The notes under the pieces are model-generated. The model saw nothing but the letters and a program-made list of their open reading frames with translations. It did no database searches and was not told the DNA's origin. From an uncultured Holophagaceae bacterium (lineage in GTDB: Bacteria; Acidobacteriota; Holophagae; Holophagales; Holophagaceae), in NCBI GenBank assembly GCA_903937385.1, contig CAIZZF010000007.1, forward strand, positions 30,403 through 94,402: a stretch of 64,000 nt of DNA, written 5' to 3'. Made by a program: the position numbers and the translations under genes. Below, piece after piece: positions 1-7,628 of this stretch (position 1 is the first letter of the stretch; each line of letters begins with the position of its first letter).

Positions 1-377
1 TCCGCAGCCTTGAGGCGCTGCTCGGGCGTCAGGAGGGCCTGGGTCTCCTTCTGCAGGGTGCGCCGGGCCAGCAGCAGGTCAAAGCGCGCGGCCGCGGCCT
101 TGTCGTAGAGGGGGCGCAGCTGAGCCTCGGGGGCGGCCGCATCCTGGAGGGCCATCCGGAGCGCCTGCTGGGCCTGCTGGACCGCCTCGCGGTGACGGAG
201 CAGGTCGGGCTGGTGCTTCTGGCGGAGGGCCTTGATGCTGGCCTTCTGGGCGTCCGTCAGGTGGAGCGCCTGGGCGATGCGCTCGGTGCGGGGCCCCTCC
301 CGGCGGGGACCCGCCTGGGCTCCCAGGGGCAGGGCGGCGAGGGTCAGGGTCAGGGCGGTCCAGAGCAGGGACTTCAT
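1..377 (-). CDS. Spy/CpxP-like periplasmic LTxxQ-motif protein, 3-prime end outside window
   Basis: The gene reads leftwards off the window edge, so only the first 125 residues are visible. Residues 1-19 form a signal peptide (MKSLL, then a Leu/Ala-rich core ending near AQA). Two LTxxQ-type motifs follow, LTDAQ near residue 41 and LTPEQ near residue 117, separated by charged, helix-forming Gln/Arg/Ala-rich sequence. This pattern is typical of Spy/CpxP-type periplasmic chaperones and metal-stress proteins. The ATG at 377 has a GAGGAG ribosome site just upstream. It is divergent from recO with 85 bp between them. The exact role (envelope stress or metal resistance) cannot be decided without the missing C-terminus and its neighbours. 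Confidence 0.7.
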   Translation of the reverse strand, partial: MKSLLWTALTLTLAALPLGAQAGPRREGPRTERIAQALHLTDAQKASIKALRQKHQPDLLRHREAVQQAQQALRMALQDAAAPEAQLRPLYDKAAAARFDLLLARRTLQKETQALLTPEQRLKAA

Positions 378-462
378 GGGTTCTCCTCGAGTGGGCGGGG
401 GCGGCTACCAAACAAACAGACCCGGTCCCGGCGGCAGGGTTGAATCCGGGCAAACTGGAGGG

Positions 463-1200
463 GTGATCCGAACCTATGCGGCCATCGTCTTGAAAGCCGT
501 GCCCTACGCCGAGGGCGGGGCCGTGGTGTCCTTCCTCTCGGAGCACGGGGAGCGGATGGCCGGGGTGGCCAAGGGCGTCAAGAAACCCACCGCCAAGTGG
601 GTGGCGGCCTTCGAACCCCTGGGCATGGTCCGGGTGAGCTTCTTCGGCAAGGAACACGCTGAGCTGAAACGGATCACCCGCTGCGAGCTGGCCTTCAGCC
701 CCCTGACCCTGGGCCACCTGGAGAGCAGCCTGGTCATGGCCTGCCTCGCGGACCTGTTCGACCGCGTGTCCCGGGAGGGCGTGGAGGACGACCGTCTCTA
801 CCGCCTGCTCAGCGCCTGCGGGCGAGCCCTGAAGGCCGACCCGGACAATGCCCTCGGCATCCTGGCCTATGCCGAGCACTGGCTCCTCCACTGCATGGGT
901 CTGCTGCCGCACCCCCGGGTCTGTGGACGCTGCGGCAACGACACCGCCCCGCTGGCGCTGCTGAGCCCGGACCAGGGCTGGTGCTGCACGGCCTGCACCC
1001 CGGTGGATCCCCAGGAGGCCCTCCCCGCTGGCAGCCGGGAGCACCTGCGGCGCCTGCGGACCGGTGGCGCGGAGGTAGCCCCCCGGGTCAACCCCGCGGA
1101 CGATGCCCAGCAGGCGGTGACTGCGCTGCTGCGGGCCCGCCTCCTCCAGGAGCTGGGCGGCGGACTGCGCAGCTACGACGTGCTGTGGCGCTCCGTCTGA
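463..1200 (+). CDS. recO: DNA repair protein RecO
   Basis: RecO helps load RecA onto SSB-coated DNA in the RecFOR pathway of gap repair. The 245-residue product has the RecO N-terminal OB fold (IRTYAAIVLK, then GERMAGVAKGVKK), a helical middle, and a zinc site made of Cys154-x2-Cys157 and Cys175-x2-Cys178. Length is typical. The reading frame is open back to 232, but that stretch overlaps the divergent gene on the other strand. I therefore choose the GTG at 463, which places IRTYAAIV at the N-terminus as in the family. Its GGAGG is unusually close to the start, so the exact start is less certain than the identity. Confidence 0.93.
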   Translation: MIRTYAAIVLKAVPYAEGGAVVSFLSEHGERMAGVAKGVKKPTAKWVAAFEPLGMVRVSFFGKEHAELKRITRCELAFSPLTLGHLESSLVMACLADLFDRVSREGVEDDRLYRLLSACGRALKADPDNALGILAYAEHWLLHCMGLLPHPRVCGRCGNDTAPLALLSPDQGWCCTACTPVDPQEALPAGSREHLRRLRTGGAEVAPRVNPADDAQQAVTALLRARLLQELGGGLRSYDVLWRSV

Positions 1201-1217
1201 GCCTGGGTCCAGGCTCA
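1198..1217 (+). terminator. hairpin at the end of recO
   Basis: A 9-bp perfect inverted repeat (TGAGCCTGG / CCAGGCTCA) with a 2-nt spacer begins at the recO stop codon. No clean T-run follows, so it is a terminator-like or RNA-stabilising hairpin rather than a textbook intrinsic terminator. Confidence 0.4.
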
Positions 1218-1263
1218 GGGCTCTGATTCTTGCCTCTGGCCCCGGGCTGGCCGATGGGTTTCC

Positions 1264-3831
1264 ATGGCCGAGGATCGGAAGGAAGCTCTCTGGAAGCACG
1301 CTGTGGTGGCCCGGATCCTGATGGATCTGGCACTGCTGCCTCTGCTCGCGGGGGTTGCCTACCTCCTCTTCCGATCCGGCAGCGCCCTCCAGCCTCTGGA
1401 AGCCACCCTGCTGATGAGCCTGGCGGTGGCCCTGGCCGGCCTCGGGCGGCACTGGTGGGAGTGGCAGCAGGGGCTGCGGGTGGAGGGCCTGCTGGGCGAC
1501 TGGGTCCGGCGGATCCTGCAGGGGGAGCGGGAGCCCTCGGAGTCTTCAACCGGGTTGGGGGCCTCGGACGGCAGGATCTCCGCGGCCCTGAATCTCATCC
1601 TGCTTGACTCCCAGCACACCCAGGCGGCGCTGGCCCGGCTGGACCAGGCCGTGGGTCGCGACTGGATCGAACTGGACGAGCTGCTCGAAGGCCTGGCGCA
1701 GAGCCACGGGGTCGAGCGGAACGACCGCGCCCAGGGGCTGGCCCGCCTGGAGGCCCTCGGCCGGGAACTCAAGGCAGCCCTGGAAGGCGGCGCCCACCCT
1801 GATCACGTCGAGCTCAATCAGCGGCTCAGGGCCGACCAGCACCGGCTGCAGGGGCAGGCCTTCCGCGCCACCCTGGGGCAGGTCTGCGCGAGCCTGGAGC
1901 ACTTCGAGGTGCACCTGGAAGAGCTCCGGGACACCTTCCCGCGGCTGCGGCGGGAAGAGGATGCCTTGGGGAGCCTTGCCGACACCGGGCTTCGCCAGGG
2001 GGCACACCTGACTCTGGCCATGCGGGGTCTGGTGGCCCACACCCCCCGGCTGCTGGAGGAGACCCAGGCCCGCCAGGAGTCCTTCGTGCGGTTCCGGCAG
2101 GCCGCAGACGGGGTCCGGGACCAGACCGAGGCGCTGAGCCGCCGGATCGAGACCTTCCGGGAGGAGGCCCAGCAGCGTATCCGCGCCTTCAGCGGGGCCC
2201 AGGCGAACCTGAAGGGACTCGACCAGGTGGCTCATCAGACGGGTCTGCTGGCGGTGAACGCGGCGATCCTGGCCCAGCAGGGCGGAGGCAGCGCCGGGTT
2301 GGCTGCCATCGGGACTCGGCTCCGGTCTTTGGCAGATCAGACGGCACAGGGCGCCTCCGAGCTCGAGCAGTCCCTGAACCGCCATCAGCAGGGACTCGAG
2401 CGGGAGACCATGAGCCTCTGGGATCTCCAGGAAGTCACGGTAAAGATGCTCGCCTGCACCCACGAGCTCCTCCGCATGGCGAGCCACCTGGATACGCAGA
2501 GCCATGACCTGGAGCGCTCCCTGGAGAATCACCTCGGGCTGGTGGATCAGGTCCGGCAGGCCAGTGAGCGCGCGGAGCTGTCCCTCCGCGAGGTCGGCGA
2601 GCGCGCTGCAGCTCTGGAATCGGCCCACGGCCGCCAGTGGGGGGTGGAGGCCAAGCTTGTTCCGGAGCAGAAGCGGCTGGCGCGGGCGGGCAGCCATCTG
2701 GGCGGGGTCGGCGAGGAGCTGGCGCGCATCAGCGAAGCGAACATGGACGAGATCTGGGCCATCCTCGCCCGGCACCAGACGGTCCGCCGCAGCGAGGCCT
2801 ACCAACGGCTCACCTCCGAGGGACTGGCGCGCGGAATCCTCTGCCGGGAGGCGTCCGACACGGTCTGGCATCGGGTTGCCTGGGCGCGGGCGCAGCGGCG
2901 GGTTCGCCTGGCGAGGGCCAAGCGGGTCGCGCCAGGTCCTGCGGGGCGCAGGGATGCAGAGGGAAGGCCCTGGCTCCTGCTCCTGGAGCAGGATGCCCTG
3001 GGTCGGGCCGAGCCTTCGGCGCTGGAAGCCTGGTCCTGCGATGCGGTCGGCCAGGTCTGGCAGTTCCAGTTGCAGCGGTCCCTGCAGAAGGAAGGTCACC
3101 GGCTCACCTTGCTGGAGACCCTGAAGGCTGGGCCCCTGCCAGCCTGCTTCCCGGGGCTGGCCATTCGCCTCACGCCGGAAGGGGTGGCGCTGCGGCTGCC
3201 TTCTCCCTATCCCGCGCTGCCTCACTTCCTGGCGGGACTGGGGACAGAACTTGAGGTGGAGGCCGCGTCCTGGGAGAAGGGCCTCCGCGAGCCCGCCAGC
3301 CATCGTCAGGAGGTCCAGTGTCTGCTGTGGGTGGGGCCCGGCGCGGGCCTGCACCATCCCTGCTTGAATCTGCTGCATCACTGGGTGCGAAACGACCCCG
3401 ACCATGAGCGGTTCCTCCCCTGGCTGCCCCACGAGGGACCTCGCCTCCTCTGCCCCCAGGCCAAGGAAGGTCTGGTGCCGGATCGGCTGCCTGCGCCGGT
3501 GGCCGTGCGCTGCCTGGGACTTGGGGCGGATGCCGCTCTGCTGGAGCCCTATCGGGATCGACTGCAGGCGGCGGGAGCCGGGGAAGGCGAGGATGGCGTC
3601 GCCCTCTGCGTCGTGGGCATCGGCCATGCCCACCCCGAAACGCTGCTCCTGCGCCTCTTTCAGGAGGATGCGGGCCTCGCTGGCGCCTTCCACCCGGACC
3701 TCATCCCCTACCAGGCCCGGCTGCGGGATGAGGTCCTGAAGGGCGACTCCGGGGATCCCTACCAGGCGGCCTGGACCCTCCTGGAAGACCTCCAGCGGGA
3801 AGGCTGGGTGATGCCGCTGCCCAACCCCTGA
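1264..3831 (+). CDS. membrane-anchored chemoreceptor-like protein with degenerate signalling tip
   Basis: This is an 855-residue protein with two N-terminal membrane segments (about residues 13-36 and 44-62) and almost no periplasmic loop. A long helical coiled-coil region covers about residues 95-520. Residues 320-368 resemble the hairpin tip of methyl-accepting chemotaxis proteins (HQTGLLAVNAAI, then LRSLADQT). The usual EAARAGE segment is replaced by LAQQGGG, so normal CheA/CheW contacts are doubtful. The C-terminal ~300 residues (about 550-855) match nothing I recognise. No HAMP or ligand-binding domain is evident and no chemotaxis genes are adjacent. It lies alone between recO and rnpB. 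Family placement as an MCP relative is an inference from the tip and coiled coil. Confidence 0.65.
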   Translation: MAEDRKEALWKHAVVARILMDLALLPLLAGVAYLLFRSGSALQPLEATLLMSLAVALAGLGRHWWEWQQGLRVEGLLGDWVRRILQGEREPSESSTGLGASDGRISAALNLILLDSQHTQAALARLDQAVGRDWIELDELLEGLAQSHGVERNDRAQGLARLEALGRELKAALEGGAHPDHVELNQRLRADQHRLQGQAFRATLGQVCASLEHFEVHLEELRDTFPRLRREEDALGSLADTGLRQGAHLTLAMRGLVAHTPRLLEETQARQESFVRFRQAADGVRDQTEALSRRIETFREEAQQRIRAFSGAQANLKGLDQVAHQTGLLAVNAAILAQQGGGSAGLAAIGTRLRSLADQTAQGASELEQSLNRHQQGLERETMSLWDLQEVTVKMLACTHELLRMASHLDTQSHDLERSLENHLGLVDQVRQASERAELSLREVGERAAALESAHGRQWGVEAKLVPEQKRLARAGSHLGGVGEELARISEANMDEIWAILARHQTVRRSEAYQRLTSEGLARGILCREASDTVWHRVAWARAQRRVRLARAKRVAPGPAGRRDAEGRPWLLLLEQDALGRAEPSALEAWSCDAVGQVWQFQLQRSLQKEGHRLTLLETLKAGPLPACFPGLAIRLTPEGVALRLPSPYPALPHFLAGLGTELEVEAASWEKGLREPASHRQEVQCLLWVGPGAGLHHPCLNLLHHWVRNDPDHERFLPWLPHEGPRLLCPQAKEGLVPDRLPAPVAVRCLGLGADAALLEPYRDRLQAAGAGEGEDGVALCVVGIGHAHPETLLLRLFQEDAGLAGAFHPDLIPYQARLRDEVLKGDSGDPYQAAWTLLEDLQREGWVMPLPNP

Positions 3832-3861
3832 GCGCCGGGTGCTGGGCGCCGCGTGCTACCG

Positions 3862-4225
3862 TGGTCGGGTGGATCAGGGCGTCGCTGGCCGCAAGACCAG
3901 AGGAAAGTCCGGGCTCCATAGGGTGCTGGGCCTGGTAACACCAGGGCGGGGTGACCCGACGGAAAGTGCAACAGAGAACAAACCGCCGATGGCCGCGCAA
4001 GCGGATCAGGTAAGGGTGAAACGGTGGGGTAAGAGCCCACCGCCGGACTGGCAACAGGACGGGCATGGCAAACCCCCCAGGGAGCAAGACCAAATAGGCC
4101 GGCGCACCGCGCAAGCGGCGAGGGTTGACCCGACCGAGCCGGCGGGTAGGTCGCACGAGGTGGGTGGTGACATTCATCCCAGAGGAATGACGCTCCACGA
4201 CAGAACCCGGCTTACCGATCCACCA
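3862..4225 (+). ncRNA. rnpB: RNase P RNA, bacterial type A
   Basis: This is the catalytic RNA that removes 5-prime leaders from precursor tRNAs. The conserved blocks are visible in order: AGAGGAAAGTCCGGGCTCC near 3899, ACAGAGAACAAACCGCC-type sequence near 3970, GGTAAGGGTGAAACGGTGGG near 4010, AGACCAAATAGG near 4088, and GACAGAACCCGGCTTA near 4199. The ends pair as helix P1 (GGTGGATC near 3869 with GATCCACC near 4217). The ends are estimated from that pairing and may be off by several bases. Confidence 0.95.
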
Positions 4226-4247
4226 CGGCCTCCGCAAGGGGGCCGTG
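4224..4247 (+). terminator. probable rnpB terminator
   Basis: A CACGGCC / GGCCGTG stem of 7 bp with a 10-nt loop sits directly after the RNase P RNA and is followed by CTTATG. The T-run is poor, so efficiency is uncertain. Confidence 0.55.
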
Positions 4248-4297
4248 CTTATGCTCTCCGGGGGTTCCTCGCTGCGCGAATACCCCCGGACCCCCGC

Positions 4298-4324
4298 GCG
4301 CACTCCGGCGGAGCCGGAGTGCGC
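4298..4324. repeat. perfect 11-bp inverted repeat
   Basis: GCGCACTCCGG and CCGGAGTGCGC flank a 5-nt loop in the 190-bp gap between rnpB and the MFS gene. It could be a REP-like intergenic palindrome or an extra transcription stop; nothing else marks it. Confidence 0.5.
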
Positions 4325-4440
4325 TTGCTCCATCGTAATGAGGGCCGCTCCGCTGCGCGTCTCCAGGTATCGCCACGTCTCGCGTGGCTCCGACTCTCTG
4401 AGGCTGCTGAAGTCCACCCGGGACTGCCGCATAGTAAGGG

Positions 4441-5595
4441 ATGCGCCGCCCCTCGTCCCAGACTGCCGCCCTGCTGGTGACGGCGCTCGCGTTCCATGTG
4501 GACATGCTCCTCTACTACCTGCTGGTGCCGCTGTTGCCGCGCTACGCGCGGGACCTGCACCTCAACCCGATGCAGGTCGGGGTGCTCTTCGGCAGCTACG
4601 CAGTGGCCCTGCTGCTGGCCACCTTCCCCGTGGCGGTGCTCACGGACCGCTACGGCCGGCGGCTGCCCATGCTCTGGGGCCTGGCAGGTCTGGCCGTGAC
4701 CACGCTGGTGTTCGCGGTGTCGAACCAGTACTGGCTGCTGGTGCTGGCGCGGTTCTGCCAGGGGGTCGCGGGCGCGGCCACCTGGCTGCCGGGCATGGCG
4801 CTGCTGGCGGACCACTTCCCGGCCGAATCCAGGGGACGCGCCATGGGCACGGCCTTCGCCGCCGCCAACCTGGGCGTGCTGATCGGGCCGCCCCTCTCGG
4901 GCTTCCTCGCCCAGCACGCGGGACCTGCGGCGCCCTTCCTCCTGGGGGCAGGGCTGGTGGCCCTGGACGCTGCGGGCCGGGCCTTCCTGCTGCCCGAGGT
5001 CGAGCCTGACCGGGGTGAGCGCCTGCCCTTTCGCCAGCTGCTGGCCAATCCGGTGATCCGGGTCTTTGCCGGGGCCATGGCCCTGGGCTCGTGCCTGTGG
5101 GGTCTGCTGGAGTCGACGGTCCCGCTGGACATGGACCACCGGCTGGGCCTCGGCCCTTCGGGCATCGGGCTCTGCTTCGCGGCCATGGCCCTCGCACACA
5201 CCTTCACGTCGCCCCTGATGGGACGCCTGTCCGACCGCATCGGCCGGGCCAAGGTCCTGCGCATGGGGCTGGTGCTGACCCCGCTGCTTCTGCCCCTGCC
5301 GGCCCTGCTGCCGAAGCTCTGGATGGTGGTGCTGGCGATGATGGGGCTGGGCAGCACGGCGAGCTTCATCATGAGTCCCTGTAGCCCGGCGGTGGCCGAT
5401 CAGGTGGAGCAGCAGGGCAGCCAGAGCTTCGCCTCGGCCTTCTCCATCCTGAACCTCGCCTACTCCGTGGGCCTGATGATCGGACCCCTGGTGGGCGGGG
5501 TCCTGGTGCAGACCCTGGGCCTGCCCCTCGCCCTGGGGCTCTGCGGGCTGGGCTTCGCCGCCTACCTGCTGGCCGTGGGTCGCGTCAGCGCTTGA
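4441..5595 (+). CDS. major facilitator superfamily transporter
   Basis: This is a 384-residue inner-membrane transporter with about 12 hydrophobic segments. The MFS A-motif lies between segments 2 and 3 (TDRYGRRLPM, near residue 62), and a matching loop in the second half reads SDRIGRAKVL. Length and layout suit the drug:H+ antiporter type of MFS, but the substrate cannot be read from sequence. It stands alone and overlaps the convergent methyltransferase gene by 11 bp at the 3-prime end. Confidence 0.85.
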   Translation: MRRPSSQTAALLVTALAFHVDMLLYYLLVPLLPRYARDLHLNPMQVGVLFGSYAVALLLATFPVAVLTDRYGRRLPMLWGLAGLAVTTLVFAVSNQYWLLVLARFCQGVAGAATWLPGMALLADHFPAESRGRAMGTAFAAANLGVLIGPPLSGFLAQHAGPAAPFLLGAGLVALDAAGRAFLLPEVEPDRGERLPFRQLLANPVIRVFAGAMALGSCLWGLLESTVPLDMDHRLGLGPSGIGLCFAAMALAHTFTSPLMGRLSDRIGRAKVLRMGLVLTPLLLPLPALLPKLWMVVLAMMGLGSTASFIMSPCSPAVADQVEQQGSQSFASAFSILNLAYSVGLMIGPLVGGVLVQTLGLPLALGLCGLGFAAYLLAVGRVSA

Positions 5596-6298
5596 TTGCC
5601 CGGTAGATCCAGCGGTCCGCCGCCTCGTCCCAGGGCCGCCCGTCCAGGCCCCCGCAGGCCTGCGCCACCTGGAAGCCCGCCGTCTTCAGGGCGAATCGCA
5701 CTTCCAGGTCCGTCGGGATCCAGATGTCGTGGCAGAAGCGCTCCCCCTGGCAGAGCCGCTCGGTGAGGATGCGGCGACCGTCGGGACTCCAGGTGACCCG
5801 TTCCTGGTAGCCCTCCTGGTAGTCCATCCAGTACCCATCGACCTCAACCACGCTCGCCTGGAGGCGGGAGCGCCCCGCCAGATCCAGGAGCAGCGCACCG
5901 CCGGGCCGCAGCACCCGGGCAAACTCGGTCAGCTGCTGCAGGTTCTCGGCCTCGGTGGCAAAGTAGCCCCAGCTGGTGTAGGCGCAGAACACGCCGTCGG
6001 CAGCGGCGTCCTTGAAGGGCAGGGCCCGGAGGTCCAGCCGGACCAGGGGCGTCGGCTGGCTGGTGTGGTGCCGGGCCAGGTTCAGGGGGCTCAGGTCGCC
6101 ACCGATGACCTGCAGGCCCCGGTCTCTCAGGTAGGGGTTCAGCCGCCCCCACCCACAGGGGAGATCCAGCACCCGGCAACCGGCTGGAAGGTCCAGCAGG
6201 GCGGCCAAGGCAGGGCCCTCCTGAGCCGCCTCCTCAGCCTTGTCCGCGTAGATGGTGAAGTAGGCGGGATGGTCGAAATCCCGGACGAACCAGTCCAT
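5585..6298 (-). CDS. class I SAM-dependent methyltransferase
   Basis: A 237-residue methyltransferase of the Rossmann type. SAM-binding motif I is VLDLPCGWG at residues 43-51. The acidic end of strand 2 is GGDLS at 66-70, and motif IV lies around FCAYTSWGYF, followed by VLRPGGALLLDL. The N-terminal region (DWFVRDFDHPAYFTIY) resembles small-molecule methyltransferases of the Methyltransf_11/25 groups. The substrate is unknown. It sits upstream of nothing obvious and ends inside the MFS gene on the other strand. Confidence 0.85.
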   Translation of the reverse strand: MDWFVRDFDHPAYFTIYADKAEEAAQEGPALAALLDLPAGCRVLDLPCGWGRLNPYLRDRGLQVIGGDLSPLNLARHHTSQPTPLVRLDLRALPFKDAAADGVFCAYTSWGYFATEAENLQQLTEFARVLRPGGALLLDLAGRSRLQASVVEVDGYWMDYQEGYQERVTWSPDGRRILTERLCQGERFCHDIWIPTDLEVRFALKTAGFQVAQACGGLDGRPWDEAADRWIYRAIKR

Positions 6299-6325
6299 GG
6301 GCCCAGTCTGGCAGACGCCTGGGGT

Positions 6326-6871
6326 TCAGGCCTCCTCGGCCTTCACGAGCTTGACCTGGGGCACGCTCTGGGGGCTGGGAACACCCTTCCAGACGTAGCG
6401 GGTCCCGCGCTTCTGGCCGCTCTTGGCGATCTGCTCGGACTCTTCCAGTTCTGTGAACAGGCGCCGCAGGGTGGCCGGAGCCCAGTCGCATTCCTTCAGG
6501 CCCAGGGCCTCCTGGGCCTCGAAGCTGCTCAGGGATCCCTTGTCCTGCAGGGCCTGGCTCAGCTTGTTCTTCAGGTCCTCAAGCTCGGGCTTGGAGCGCC
6601 GGGCCTTGGTCTTGAAGGCGGGGGTGGCGTCGGCGATCGGAGCGGCCACGGGTGCCTTGGGGGCAGGGGCCTGGGGCTGGGTGGCGGCAGGAGCGCTCTG
6701 GGCCTCGACGAGCAGGCCATCCAGGTACATGTCGCCACGCTCGGCCTGGAAGAACACCACCACAGAGCCTGGGGTCAGACCTTCATTCTGGAGGGCGGTG
6801 ATGATTCGCTCGCCAATCCGTGACTTCTGGTCGGAAGAAAGATAGGGGGATTTAATCGTAACAACGGCCAT
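6326..6871 (-). CDS. tautomerase-like domain fused to a winged-helix-like domain
   Basis: A 181-residue protein. I start it at MAVVTIK (6871) rather than eight codons upstream because this gives the family-like N-terminus. Residues 2-60 resemble the small 4-oxalocrotonate tautomerase fold (strand VVTIKSPYL, helix DQKSRIGERIITALQ, strand SVVVFFQ). Residue 2 is Ala instead of the catalytic Pro, so catalysis is doubtful. An Ala/Pro linker (about 70-95) leads to a helical, possibly winged-helix C-terminus (LEDLKNKLSQAL, then ATLRRLFTELEE) ending in a basic GTRYVW strand. It is divergent from a Fur gene across an AT-rich 104-bp gap, suggesting shared control. The function is inferred only from fold resemblance. 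Confidence 0.5.
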   Translation of the reverse strand: MAVVTIKSPYLSSDQKSRIGERIITALQNEGLTPGSVVVFFQAERGDMYLDGLLVEAQSAPAATQPQAPAPKAPVAAPIADATPAFKTKARRSKPELEDLKNKLSQALQDKGSLSSFEAQEALGLKECDWAPATLRRLFTELEESEQIAKSGQKRGTRYVWKGVPSPQSVPQVKLVKAEEA

Positions 6872-6925
6872 GGGTGCTCCACTATGTTTAAGCAATCTAT
6901 ATAATATCCCACTAAGAAAATTCTG

Positions 6926-6937
6926 ATAAATATTTAT
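6926..6937. promoter_or_regulatory. AT-rich palindrome between the tautomerase-like gene and fur
   Basis: ATAAATATTTAT is a perfect 12-bp palindrome in the most AT-rich part of the gap between two divergent genes. Fur/PerR operators are AT-rich palindromes, so this is a candidate autoregulatory site. It is not a good match to the classical 19-bp Fur box. Confidence 0.35.
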
Positions 6938-6975
6938 TTTATGACTAATCGGGTAGACTTCCCGGCGAGGGCCTC

Positions 6976-7476
6976 ATGCGCAAGCCAAAGATCGAACGAC
7001 CCGAGGAACAGCAACGCTTCGAGACCTTTCTGCGCTCCCGCCAGCTGAAGCTGACCGGCGAGCGGCTCGAACTGGTCGAGGAAGTCTTTGGCCAGCCCCA
7101 CCACTTCGACGCCGACCAGCTGCACATGGCGCTCAAGCAGAAGAGCAAGGCCATCAGCCGGGCCACGGTCTACCGGACGCTGGACTTGCTGGTGCAATGT
7201 GGTCTCGTTCGCAAGAGCACCCTCGGGGATCAGCACGCGCACTATGAGGCGGTCCGCAGCGACGAGCACCATGACCACCTGATCTGCCTGAACTGCGATG
7301 CCATCATCGAGTTCTACCGCCCTGACCTGGAGGCCCTACAGGACCAGATCTGCACCGAGTTCGCCTTCCGGCCCATGCACCACAGCCACCACATCTTCGG
7401 GCTCTGCAAGGCCTGTCAGGGCCGGGCCACGGACGACTCGGTGCTGGCCCACCGCATGAGCCAGCTGAATACTTAG
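6976..7476 (+). CDS. fur: Fur-family metalloregulator
   Basis: A 166-residue DNA-binding repressor controlled by a divalent metal, probably Fe(II). The winged helix covers about residues 15-90, with the recognition helix at SRATVYRTLDLL (61-72). The dimerisation/metal domain has His98-His99-Asp100-His101, Cys104-x2-Cys107 and a second pair Cys144-x2-Cys147, which form the structural zinc site of many Fur proteins. The metal specificity (Fur versus Zur or PerR) cannot be settled from motifs alone. The feoAB system 6 kb away is a plausible target. It has a 20-residue N-terminal extension and is divergent from the tautomerase-like gene. Confidence 0.9.
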   Translation: MRKPKIERPEEQQRFETFLRSRQLKLTGERLELVEEVFGQPHHFDADQLHMALKQKSKAISRATVYRTLDLLVQCGLVRKSTLGDQHAHYEAVRSDEHHDHLICLNCDAIIEFYRPDLEALQDQICTEFAFRPMHHSHHIFGLCKACQGRATDDSVLAHRMSQLNT

Positions 7477-7578
7477 CTGTTGGCTGTCGGCTGTCGGCTC
7501 AAGAGGGGCTCGGCGGAGTGGGGGGGGCGCGACCGAGTGGGTCGGCGCTGGCTGATTGCTGCTAGCTGATAGCCCGCC
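7474..7578. repeat. intergenic heptamer-type repeats (GCTGTCG / GCTGATA)
   Basis: Directly after fur, GCTGTTG-GCTGTCG-GCTGTCG runs in tandem, and 50 bp later GCTGATT, GCTAGCTGATAGC appears. The same units recur after ribA at 10481-10666. No gene fits this 152-bp gap. Confidence 0.5.
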
Positions 7579-7628
7579 GCCCGCGGCGTGCGGTGGCCAC
7601 GGACCCAGCGTTGGCGGTAGTCTGGACC

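Noticed and set aside
1546..3693. 715-codon open frame on the minus strand
   Set aside because: Shadow of the chemoreceptor-like gene; no domain, no ribosome site and biased Gly/Pro/Gln content.
3839..4480. 213-codon frame over rnpB
   Set aside because: The sequence is the conserved RNase P RNA, not protein coding.
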